Below are positions 38,538 to 45,899 of a stretch of DNA of 64,000 nt, one piece after another. Source of the DNA: Arthrobacter sp. Marseille-P9274 (GTDB lineage Bacteria; Actinomycetota; Actinomycetes; Actinomycetales; Micrococcaceae); NCBI RefSeq assembly GCF_946892675.1, contig NZ_CAMPOV010000001.1:2268033-2332032 (forward strand), written 5' to 3'. A program made the position numbers and the translations under genes. The number at the start of each line of letters is the position of its first letter. Positions within the stretch are counted from its first letter, which is position 1. Under the pieces are notes generated by a model, which did no database searches, had not been told where the DNA came from, and was given only the letters and a program-made list of their open reading frames with translations.

Positions 38538-38627
38538 CCTCAGAAGCCGCTCACAATTCTTCGGTACCGGGGAAACGGCGGCGCGACGAACTCCCTGCAA
38601 TCACACCTTTTGAGGACAAGCCAAAGA

Positions 38628-38665
38628 ATCCGCATGTGCTGGTCTTACTGATAGCACATGCGGAT
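38628..38665. terminator. Hairpin between istB and the 71-residue protein gene
   Basis: ATCCGCATGTGCT pairs perfectly with AGCACATGCGGAT (13 bp, 12-base loop). It lies between two convergent transcription units and could stop both. It is unrelated to the palindrome family. Confidence 0.55.
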
Positions 38666-38701
38666 GCTTGGTAGTCGTGTACAGGCTACTGCTGGAGAGG
38701 C

Positions 38702-38917
38702 CTAAGGCTCACCACGATGTGTGCGTTCACTCTCGAGGAGGAAGACGGCCACGGAGATAAGCGCGATGATCCCTAGAATCAGGACGAACCAATCGGACGC
38801 TGCTGCAACACGGTAAAAGCCGAATATCACCAAGCCGATGGCCAGCAGACCCCAAACAAGACTAAGGCTTCGACCTCGTTCACGATACGTCCAGATTTTT
38901 CCCTTTTTCGGAAACAT
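38702..38917 (-). CDS. 71-residue two-helix membrane protein, paralogue of 30480-30695
   Basis: MFPKKGKIWTYRERGR, two hydrophobic helices (LVWGLLAIGLVIFGFY; FVLILGIIALISVAVFLL) and the end ESERTHRGEP match the other copy throughout. It is second gene after RHS on the same strand. Candidate immunity or accessory protein for the RHS tip; inferred from position and duplication only. Confidence 0.75.
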   Translation of the reverse strand: MFPKKGKIWTYRERGRSLSLVWGLLAIGLVIFGFYRVAAASDWFVLILGIIALISVAVFLLESERTHRGEP

Positions 38918-38973
38918 TTCATCATCCCATTAGCGACTCGCCCGATCCTGCGTTTTCAGACATTGCAGGGATA

Positions 38974-39162
38974 TTAGCTGGGAGAGAGTAACAATGCTGC
39001 TGAAATGATGAGCAAAACAGCACCTAGGATAGCTAGTGCGAGGAGTACCCTTCGCTGGTTCGAGAAGGGCTCTCCTTTACTGCGGGGATGCCTCATGCTG
39101 TAGATGGCCGCGGGTAAGCCCAAAAGAACGGCCAAAATTGTTAGAGTTGCTACCGACTGCAT
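38974..39162 (-). CDS. 62-residue two-helix membrane protein coupled to RHS
   Basis: ATG at 39162 is only 10 bases beyond the RHS stop, with GAAAGGA overlapping the RHS end, so translation is probably coupled. The helices are VATLTILAVLLGLPAAIYSM and VLLALAILGAVLLIISAALL, with a basic loop between (RHPRSKGEPFSNQRR). This is the position normally held by the cognate immunity gene of an RHS toxin, and a membrane location fits the hydrophobic RHS tip. Confidence 0.75.
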   Translation of the reverse strand: MQSVATLTILAVLLGLPAAIYSMRHPRSKGEPFSNQRRVLLALAILGAVLLIISAALLLSPS

Positions 39163-39172
39163 GGCATTCCTT

Positions 39173-42100
39173 TCAGCAGGATAATTTCTGCATAACTGCG
39201 TAAGTAAGGCTTATAGCCGCCGTTCCCGCAGATAGTAGCCCTAGAGCTAGGCCCGCAGGAGCCCCTAGTATCGTTCCAGTGGCGAACAGCGCACCCACGC
39301 CGGAAGCGAGCGAAACGGCGCCGACTCCGATTGAGGCCATGCCCAGGGCTGTGCAGTAGCTGCTCTGTAAGCCGCTCGGGTCGGACACATTCACTGGGTT
39401 GCATTCAGCATATGCGTAGCGGTTGGCCTCTTGTCCTGAGGGGTCGGGTTGGGTGAAGCGGCCGGTGGTGGCGTCGTAGTAGCGGGCGCCGAATTTGTTG
39501 AGTGCGGTGGCTGCGTCTTTGTATTCGCCGAGGTATTGGAAGCGGTTGGTGCCTGCCTGTGTGCCGGTGCCGGTGGTGCGGCCCCAGGAGTCGTAGGTGT
39601 AGGTGGCTACCTTGGTTTGGGTGCTGTCGGTCAGGGCGATGGTGGATTTGAGGGCGTCGGCGGTGTAGTAGAAGGTGCCGGCGCTGTTGGTCATGCTGAT
39701 CAGCGTTCCCTGCGGGTCGCGGACGAATGAGGTGGTGGTGGTGCCGCTGGTCTGCCGGGTGAGGCCGAGCAGCCCGTTGACGAAGGTGGTGGTTCCTGCG
39801 CTGGTGCGTTCGGTGTTGGACGGTCCGGCGTAGGTGAACGGGAGAGCGGTGGTGGAGCGGGTGTGCGAGGTCATCTGGTTGAAGGTGTTCCAGATGCTGG
39901 TCGGGGTCCCGGATTTGGTGTTGTTACCGTTCGCATCGTACGTGTAGAGGGCGGCCCCGGCCGGGGGTGCGGTGCAGGTTCCGGCGGTGCTGCCGGTCCA
40001 GCAGAGCTGGTCGGCGGCGTTGTAGGCGTAATGCACTGTGGCAGCGCCGGTCTTGGATGCGGTGAGCCGGTTGCCGTTCGCGTCGTAGGTCCAGGAGTCC
40101 GTGACGGTCCCGACGGCGGCGGAGGTCAGGCGGGCCATTTTGTCGTAGCCGTAGGTGGTGACCGCGCCGGTTTCGTCGGTCATGGTCTTGCGCAGCGCCC
40201 CGTCCCGCGCCGTGGTGGCGTGGGTGGTGTAGGTGTAGGCGCGCTTGGCCAGTACGGTGCCGGCGGTGTTGGTCGCGGTGATCGAGGTGATCCTTGCGGC
40301 CTTGTCATAGACGGTGGTGTTCTTCACCCCGTTCGGGTAGCGGGTGGCGGTTCGCCGGTCATTGTTGTCGTAGGTGAAGCCGGTGCACTTCGTGTCGTTC
40401 GGGAACACCGGGGTCGCCGGGCAGGACCCGTCGGGCTCGGCGAGGGCGATCAGTCGGTCATCATCGTCGTACCGGTAGTCCACGGTCCCTGTGGGGTCGG
40501 TGTAGCTGGTGATGTTCGACGCCTGATCATAAGTCGCCGAGGTCGTCACCCCGTCGACGGCCTTGGAGGTGGGCCGGTTCTGCGCGTCGTAGGCCACGGT
40601 GGTGGTGCCGGCGGCATCGGTGCGGTCCGTAAGGTTGCCGTTGGCGTCGTAGGTGTAGGTGACGCAGTCCGCGAGGGCGCAGGTGGCGCTGTAGCGGATC
40701 TGCTCCAGCCGGTCGATCCCATCGTAGGCGTAGACGGCGGTCTGGTTCTTCCCGTCCTTGCTGGTCGCGATCCGGCCGGCGGCATCGAACGTGTTCGTCA
40801 CCGCGCCGAGCGGGGAGGGCCGGGTGATGGTGACCGGGTTCCGGGTGGCGTCGTAGGTGATGGAGGTGGTGTTGCCCTTCCCATCGATGGTCTTGCAGAG
40901 CTGGCCGCGCAGCGCCCCGCAGCTGGTGCCGGCAGCGTCGCCCTGGTACCGGTTGACCAGGGTGCCGCCCTGCCCGAACGGCGTCAATGTCTGATACGGC
41001 CGCTGCGTGACACTGTCGTAGGTGAAGCTGGTGGTGTTGTTTTCGCTGTCCACTGCGGTCAGCGGCTGGTATTCCAGCCACGCCTCGCCCGCCGTGGCGG
41101 CAGGGTAGGTGTAGGAGACTTGCTTGCCGGTGCCGCCGGTCGCCCCGGCGGGGGAGGTCACGTTCTTGAGCGTGTTGTTCGGGTTGTAGGTCGAGGTAGT
41201 CAGGTTCCCGAGCGCGTCGAGGTCGGTGAGCACATCATCGTGGTTGTTGTAGGTCTTTTTGGATGTGTGGCCGAGGGGGTCGGTGACCTGGGTGACCTGC
41301 CTTGCCGCGTTGAACGTGAACACGGTGGTCCGGTTATCCCCGTCGGTCAGGTGCGAGGTGGTGGCATTGACCGGGGTGAGGGTGTGCACGGTGCGGGCGG
41401 TGGTGTTGGCGCCGTAGTCGATTTCGGCGGCCTTCCCGTCGCTGCCGTAGGACAGGTCCGTCCTGGTGCCGCGGGCATCAGTGAGGGAGGTCAGCTTCCC
41501 GTTGGTGAAGGTGAAGAGGGTCTCCTTGCCGTCGGCATCGATGAGGGACCTGATCCGTCCGTCGCTGTCGTAGTCGATCAGGATAGTCCGGCCCAGGGTC
41601 TGGTCGGTGATCTTCGAGGGGGATTCTTCGTTGCCGCTGTCCTGGTACTCGTAGGTGACCTGCCGGCCGTTCGGCGTGGTGATGCTGGACAGGCGGTCGT
41701 ATGCGTCGTAGGCGTAGACGTTGCGGTCGGCCGTCGCGATGTAATGGTGCCCGGTGTGCGTGAGCCGGAAGGTGCCGTTGACGTTCTGGTAGAAGTTCGT
41801 TTCCCCGGAGTCGTTGAACCGCAGCGTCACGGCGGTGGCGCTGAACGCGGTAATCGAGGCATTCAGCCCCGCAGGCATCGTCCACCCGCCGCCGGTCTTC
41901 GGCACGAACTTGTAGGTGCCGCCGTCGGCCGCCGTATAGGTTACGGAATCGTCGGCCCCGACCGTCAGGGCGGTTTCGTGGGTGCCTTCGGAAAGGGTGG
42001 GTCGGTGGTCGTTGATGCTGTTGTACCGCCAGGACAGATCGATGTCCCGGTCCGCGCCTTCCAGGTGCAGCAGCTTCCCGGTCAGCACGGTATTCCCCGT

Positions 42101-42406
42101 GGCCGGGTTCCAGCCCAGCTTCACCGTATCCGTCAGGTCGCGCGAGACCATCTGCGCGGCCTTGCGGTTCCCGGCCAGGATCCCGTCCGGCCCGGCGGCC
42201 GGCGGCAGATCATCCCCCGACAGTGCCAGACTCTCGGTCGTGCCCGGGTTCAGCGGCTCCGTGACCGCCGGCGCGAGCGTGCCCGGCGGTTCCCCCATCG
42301 ACGGGACACCAGGCGCTGCCGGTACCGCAGCGGCAGAAACCCCGGCGCCGGTGACGGTCAGAGCTGAGGTGACAAGACATGCCAAAATGGCGCGACGAAC
42401 TCCCAT
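39173..42406 (-). CDS. Secreted RHS/YD-repeat protein with hydrophobic glycine-rich C-terminal tip
   Basis: 1077 residues. A Sec signal peptide (MGVRRAILACLVTSALTVTG, then SAAAVPAAP) is followed by an N-terminal beta region and then many YD repeats of the form G-x-x-x-x-Y-x-Y-D (TYDANGNLTDRTDAAG, YAYDGIDRLEQIRY) that build the RHS shell. The core ends with ARYYDATTGRFTQPDP, RYAYAECNPVNVSDPSGL, the usual boundary before a variable toxin. The tip (residues 1014-1077) has no enzyme motif; it is two or three Gly/Ala-rich hydrophobic stretches such as SIGVGAVSLASGVGALFATG, resembling a membrane-inserting peptide. A coupled small membrane protein follows. Contact-dependent antibacterial activity is inferred. 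Confidence 0.9.
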   Translation of the reverse strand: MGVRRAILACLVTSALTVTGAGVSAAAVPAAPGVPSMGEPPGTLAPAVTEPLNPGTTESLALSGDDLPPAAGPDGILAGNRKAAQMVSRDLTDTVKLGWNPATGNTVLTGKLLHLEGADRDIDLSWRYNSINDHRPTLSEGTHETALTVGADDSVTYTAADGGTYKFVPKTGGGWTMPAGLNASITAFSATAVTLRFNDSGETNFYQNVNGTFRLTHTGHHYIATADRNVYAYDAYDRLSSITTPNGRQVTYEYQDSGNEESPSKITDQTLGRTILIDYDSDGRIRSLIDADGKETLFTFTNGKLTSLTDARGTRTDLSYGSDGKAAEIDYGANTTARTVHTLTPVNATTSHLTDGDNRTTVFTFNAARQVTQVTDPLGHTSKKTYNNHDDVLTDLDALGNLTTSTYNPNNTLKNVTSPAGATGGTGKQVSYTYPAATAGEAWLEYQPLTAVDSENNTTSFTYDSVTQRPYQTLTPFGQGGTLVNRYQGDAAGTSCGALRGQLCKTIDGKGNTTSITYDATRNPVTITRPSPLGAVTNTFDAAGRIATSKDGKNQTAVYAYDGIDRLEQIRYSATCALADCVTYTYDANGNLTDRTDAAGTTTVAYDAQNRPTSKAVDGVTTSATYDQASNITSYTDPTGTVDYRYDDDDRLIALAEPDGSCPATPVFPNDTKCTGFTYDNNDRRTATRYPNGVKNTTVYDKAARITSITATNTAGTVLAKRAYTYTTHATTARDGALRKTMTDETGAVTTYGYDKMARLTSAAVGTVTDSWTYDANGNRLTASKTGAATVHYAYNAADQLCWTGSTAGTCTAPPAGAALYTYDANGNNTKSGTPTSIWNTFNQMTSHTRSTTALPFTYAGPSNTERTSAGTTTFVNGLLGLTRQTSGTTTTSFVRDPQGTLISMTNSAGTFYYTADALKSTIALTDSTQTKVATYTYDSWGRTTGTGTQAGTNRFQYLGEYKDAATALNKFGARYYDATTGRFTQPDPSGQEANRYAYAECNPVNVSDPSGLQSSYCTALGMASIGVGAVSLASGVGALFATGTILGAPAGLALGLLSAGTAAISLTYAVMQKLSC

Positions 42407-42450
42407 AACGGGTCCCCCAAAGTTAGTCGGTTAGCCCGCCCCCTTGCGGA

Positions 42451-42684
42451 CTAAGGCCAAGTGTGAAGCATGTCTCTCACGCTGGCAATACCTTTAACCC
42501 CGATGGTCCGTGCAAAGTAGGAAAGCGTCCAGTGGCCATAGCCCGCTGTGAGTGCGACGCAATGCACGGGCAGTCCGGGCGTGCGGCAGGCAGGTTTTGC
42601 GTGAAGGCTGCAATAACCCAGGCCACAGGGGGTGGGGCCAAGAATAGCCGTCGTGCCGGGGCCAAAAAGGGTTGACATAGTCAT
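42451..42684 (-). CDS. Small Cys-containing protein upstream of RHS (77 residues)
   Basis: GGAGGT lies seven bases before ATG at 42684, one of the best ribosome sites in the window. The product contains four Cys (PTPCGLGYCSLHAKPACRT, PVHCVAL) and no clear membrane helix. The stop is 44 bases before the RHS start on the same strand. No homologue recognised. It could be a leader peptide or an RHS accessory factor, or chance coding with a strong site. Confidence 0.45.
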   Translation of the reverse strand: MTMSTLFGPGTTAILGPTPCGLGYCSLHAKPACRTPGLPVHCVALTAGYGHWTLSYFARTIGVKGIASVRDMLHTWP

Positions 42685-42743
42685 GCCATTTACCTCCGTG
42701 ACTCACTCCATGGAGCGAACCAGGGAAGAACGCCACCGTGCAG

Positions 42744-42803
42744 TGTCTCGAAACCTGCGCGTCTCGAATCGCTAGCGTTTCGCAGCATCTGGGTTGTGAG
42801 ACA
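42744..42803. repeat. Palindromic repeat copy 6
   Basis: TGTCTCGAAACC on the left and GGTTGTGAGACA on the right, 60 bases in all, with internal CGTCTCGAATCGCTAGCG shared with copies 7 and 8. It lies upstream of the RHS unit, between it and the divergent 128-residue membrane protein. Confidence 0.75.
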
Positions 42804-42904
42804 CATCGCCTCTGTTTGGAGAAGTCGCCCGTAATAGGATCGGCGAAAGGCTCAGCGTTCCGCGAACGATTGACGATGCTATTCCCCTGCAGTTGTATTA
42901 GCGC

Positions 42905-43291
42905 ATGGGGGATTCGAAGGACGGCAAGGAGAGGACCGCTGGGGCGATCGCTATGTTGGTCCTGGCCGGCGCAGCCGTCACTGCCATTTTGATAAGTCCG
43001 CGGAATGGAATAGTCGAGATCGCTCTGGTCATGGTTCCTGTGCTTGCTGCAGGACTAGCCGTAGAGGCATGGCGTCTGGGATGGCGGAAGAGCGAATCGG
43101 AGACCTTCAAACTAAGTCGGGAGCGCTGGAAGTTTGTTGTCCATGGAGGAGTGGCAGTTCTGGCGATCATTATCGGATCTGTTGTGACCCTGATCCAATC
43201 GCATACTCTGCTCCTTGTCGCGGCGTTCCTTATGGCAGCACAGCTGATCTTTCTCCTGTTCGATCGAATACCTGCTAGGTCAGCGGCCTAA
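42905..43291 (+). CDS. 128-residue four-helix membrane protein
   Basis: Hydrophobic segments are AIAMLVLAGAAVTAILI, IVEIALVMVPVLAAGLAVEA, FVVHGGVAVLAIIIGSVVTL and LLLVAAFLMAAQLIFLLF, with a basic linker (RLGWRKSESETFKLSRERWK). There is no good ribosome site before ATG at 42905. It lies between repeat copies 6 and 7. Function unknown. Confidence 0.65.
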   Translation: MGDSKDGKERTAGAIAMLVLAGAAVTAILISPRNGIVEIALVMVPVLAAGLAVEAWRLGWRKSESETFKLSRERWKFVVHGGVAVLAIIIGSVVTLIQSHTLLLVAAFLMAAQLIFLLFDRIPARSAA

Positions 43292-43315
43292 GACTCGTTC
43301 TCGTCGCCTACTCGG

Positions 43316-43359
43316 TGTCTCGCAACCTGCTCGTCTCGAATCGCTAGGGTTGTGAGACG
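43316..43359. repeat. Palindromic repeat copy 7
   Basis: TGTCTCGCAACC (left) pairs with GGTTGTGAGACG (right), with an inner CGTCTCGAATCGCTAG. At 44 bases it is the compact form of the family. Confidence 0.75.
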
Positions 43360-43410
43360 CCCCAATCGAGGGGACCTTCACATGATGCATTAGGAAGGCC
43401 CTGGCCGGCG

Positions 43411-43620
43411 TCAGCGTCTGGCGTAGGCCCAGCCCTGCCACTGGCGTTCGGCCAAGTGTGCGATTACGGCCGGCACGGACGTTACCACCAGCAGGAGCTG
43501 ATCTTCCTGGAAACCGAACGAACGCATGTTGTTGCGGCAAGCGCTGACCCGGGCGTCCTTGGCGAGAGCTTCCTTGATCGGGGCTTCCATGGGAGAGTCC
43601 TTGGCCAGCACCTTGACCCG
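43411..43620 (-). pseudogene. C-terminal fragment of a DsrE/DsrF-family protein
   Basis: The frame RVKVLAKDSPMEAPIKEAL, then DARVSACRNNMRSFG and VTSVPAVIAHLAERQWQGWA, matches the C-terminal half of DsrE-like sulfur-relay proteins, including the conserved Cys in SACRNNM. The N-terminal strand and helix are missing: no corresponding coding is seen in any frame upstream (43621-43880). Truncated remnant. Confidence 0.6.
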
Positions 43621-43973
43621 GGGACCTGGATGATGGCTCCAATCCTGCTGCCGGCGCGAAGCGAGGCGCGGGCATTGAGGCAACTGCGCAGGATGGGGGC
43701 AACCAATCTTCCGTCCCCGGACCCGCCCCGTGGAGGAGGAGACCGGGCCGGTCCCGGAATTGGTCGGGATGAAGCGCGGGTGATGTCACGGGCGATACCT
43801 TCTCCGGAATTCCCTGCGCTCTCCGGCAACTTCTGCCGGTCCGGTTTTCCGGTGTCTGCGGCCGAGGCGCCAATGCAGGTCAGCCGCGGTTTTCTGTGGA
43901 CGCCCGGCAAAAACCAAGCCTACTGTGTAAATGCGCAGGGGGTACGTGCATGAAGGGATGATCAGGAGCGGAC

Positions 43974-44540
43974 ATGGCGAGTAAAGCATCTGCAAATGCC
44001 CGAAACGAGGGTGCCGGGATGAAAGGAATCGGACTTCCCGGCACGATACTTGGTATCGGACTGGGCGGATTCGTTGACGGCATCCTGCTGCACCAGATCC
44101 TGCAGTGGCACCACATGCTCACCAGCGCCGACACAGCCAACATCGACATCGGCTCCTTCCCCGCAACCACCGTCCACGGCCTGCAGATGAACACCCTCTG
44201 GGACGGGTTCTTTCACACCGTCACCTGGCTGGCTGTGCTGATCGGACTCGGCATCCTGTATTCCCGCATCACCGGGTCCCGCGGACGCATCTGGAGTTCG
44301 AGCGTGCTCTGGGGATGGATCCTGCTGGGATGGGGGGTCTTCAACGTGGTCGAGGGAATCATGGACCACCACATTCTAGGTATCCACCACGTCATCAGCG
44401 GCGAATATCAAACACTGGCAGACATCCTTTTCCTCATCTTCGGCGCCCTGCTGATCATCGGCGGCTGGCTCATGCAGCGCTCCGGCCGAACGGTGGACCT
44501 CAGCGCCGCGGCTGAACCCCGGAGGTCTTCCGCAGGATGA
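43974..44540 (+). CDS. DUF2243-family membrane protein
   Basis: 188 residues from ATG at 43974, with AGGAGC upstream. Four hydrophobic segments carry the family's His-rich motifs: VDGILLHQILQWHHMLT, NTLWDGFFHTVTWL, GVFNVVEGIMDHHILGIHHV. The function is unknown. It is usually found with CtaG-type copper/oxidase-assembly proteins, as here, where the stop overlaps the next start. Confidence 0.88.
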   Translation: MASKASANARNEGAGMKGIGLPGTILGIGLGGFVDGILLHQILQWHHMLTSADTANIDIGSFPATTVHGLQMNTLWDGFFHTVTWLAVLIGLGILYSRITGSRGRIWSSSVLWGWILLGWGVFNVVEGIMDHHILGIHHVISGEYQTLADILFLIFGALLIIGGWLMQRSGRTVDLSAAAEPRRSSAG

Positions 44541-45367
44541 TGGCTACTACGGTCCATGAAGCCCACGGCCATGAGAGTTTCGGATCGTTAGAAACGGCCC
44601 TGCCGGTGCTCCTGCTGGCCGTCATCGCACTGGGCTATCTGGTCCTCGCCTCCAGGCGGAGGCGGGAGCCCCGCGGCTGGAATCCGTGGCGCACGAGGGC
44701 ATTTCTGGGCGGCGCAGGCCTGCTCGCCCTGGGACTGAACCCCCAGATCTCGCCCTTTGCGGCCGGAGGACTGTCCTCGCACATGTACCAGCACCTGCTG
44801 ATCGGCATGTACGCGCCCATCGGACTGGTCCTCGGGGCGCCGGTGACACTGCTATTGCGGTCCCTGCCTCGGCGATATGGCAAGATCGCTGGACACCTCC
44901 TCAGGTCGCTCCCAGTCCATATCATCGCCCACCCGGTGACAGCACTTGTCCTGAACCTGGGCGGGCTCGCCGTACTCTACTTCACCCCCTTCTACGCCGT
45001 GGCCGCGCAGGCCCAGGGCCCGCATCATCTGATCCACCTGCACTTTCTCGCCGCAGGGTACCTCTTCGCCTGGGTGATAGCCGGCCCGGACCCCGCCCCG
45101 CGGCGACCCTCCGTCCCGGCCCGGCTTATCGTCCTCGGTGTCGCAATTGCCGGACACGCCGTGATTTCCCAGCTTCTCTACGCCGGCCTATTCGTCCAGG
45201 TCGCGGCCCCGCCCGAGGAGCTGCGCCAAGCGGGCGAACTCATGTACTACGCAGGAGACATGGCCGAACTTATCCTGGCCTTCGCCATGGTCTCCACTTG
45301 GCGCCCTGAATCCGGCAAGAGGCGGCTCTCCCACGGACAGAAAGCGCTGCCGGCCGCTCCTGCCTAA
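44537..45367 (+). CDS. CtaG-family (caa3-type) cytochrome c oxidase assembly protein
   Basis: 276 residues with seven hydrophobic helices. His and Met residues are in the family positions (LSSHMYQHLLIGMYAPIGLV; HHLIHLHFLAAGYLFAWVI; YYAGDMAELILAFAM). It probably delivers copper to a haem-copper oxidase or has a related copper role in the membrane. It is translated in a coupled pair with DUF2243. No oxidase genes are nearby, so the pair may be an accessory import. Confidence 0.85.
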   Translation: MMATTVHEAHGHESFGSLETALPVLLLAVIALGYLVLASRRRREPRGWNPWRTRAFLGGAGLLALGLNPQISPFAAGGLSSHMYQHLLIGMYAPIGLVLGAPVTLLLRSLPRRYGKIAGHLLRSLPVHIIAHPVTALVLNLGGLAVLYFTPFYAVAAQAQGPHHLIHLHFLAAGYLFAWVIAGPDPAPRRPSVPARLIVLGVAIAGHAVISQLLYAGLFVQVAAPPEELRQAGELMYYAGDMAELILAFAMVSTWRPESGKRRLSHGQKALPAAPA

Positions 45368-45415
45368 TGCCTTCGGGGCCGGGGGCACCGTTCAGGGTTC
45401 CTCCATCTATCTCGA

Positions 45416-45458
45416 TGTCTCTAAACCTTCCCGTCTCGAATTGCTTCGTTGCGAGACG
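45416..45458. repeat. Palindromic repeat copy 8
   Basis: TGTCTCTAAACC on the left and GTTGCGAGACGG on the right, with inner CCGTCTCGAATTGCTTCG. It is the last copy seen and marks the right border of the mosaic region, just after ctaG. Confidence 0.7.
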
Positions 45459-45899
45459 GTTGCATTTGCCTTGAACAAACCTGTGACTGTTGGCCGAGGA
45501 TGATGGGCTTCGAGCTTGGCGCTGGTTGCTTGGGAGCCAGGAATCGCCTGTTGACGTCACGTCCGCCGGATCCTCGGGCACTCGGCGCTGCAGGTCTTTC
45601 AGGGGCTGCCGGTTATTGGCCTCGCCGTGCGGCGGTCGTGGTGGGGCGCACCGGTGTGGTTAGGCGGTTCTTGGGCACTGCCTGGTTGGCGGGGCTGTGC
45701 CGGCACATTTCGCGAGCCCGCCCGCGGGTCGCGTGCTTGACTGGCAGCACGTCGCTGTGGACGATGTTCGCATCGGCTCACCTCGCTCCGCCGGGCCTGT
45801 CGGTGGTGCCCCTCGGCGCCGCGGGCGGTGGTCTGGGCGAGCAGCATTAGAACTCGGTGCTTTGTGCGGTCCTTCGCGGTTCGCCCGGAGCCCGAGGGC
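45459..45899. other. 441 bases without a supported gene
   Basis: Open frames exist in both directions but none has a convincing start, ribosome site or recognisable domain. The composition is G/C-rich and could be a decayed gene. Confidence 0.5.

Larger units (their letters stand above)
35905..38605 (+). mobile_element. IS21-family insertion sequence
   Basis: Carries istA-istB with a 4-base overlap, the hallmark of IS21. The left tip starts TGTGACAGG and is followed by three direct repeats typical of the transposase-binding sites. The right end is tentatively TCACA at 38605, giving only TGTGA...TCACA as matching tips. I could not find the expected inverted copies of the repeats on the right, nor a target duplication, so the right boundary is uncertain. 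Confidence 0.75.

Noticed and set aside
39863-42367. 834-codon frame opposite the RHS gene
   Set aside because: Gly/Val/Arg-rich shadow of the YD repeats, without any domain.
30159-45458. Palindromic repeats as integron attC sites
   Set aside because: They lack the GTTRRRY/RYYYAAC core pair, gene orientations are mixed, and no integron integrase is present.
30159-45458. Palindromic repeats as a CRISPR array
   Set aside because: Copies are kilobases apart with genes between them and no cas genes are present; there are no regularly spaced direct repeats anywhere in the window.
45449-45850. 133-codon plus-strand frame
   Set aside because: Begins inside repeat copy 8, has no ribosome site and no recognisable domain.
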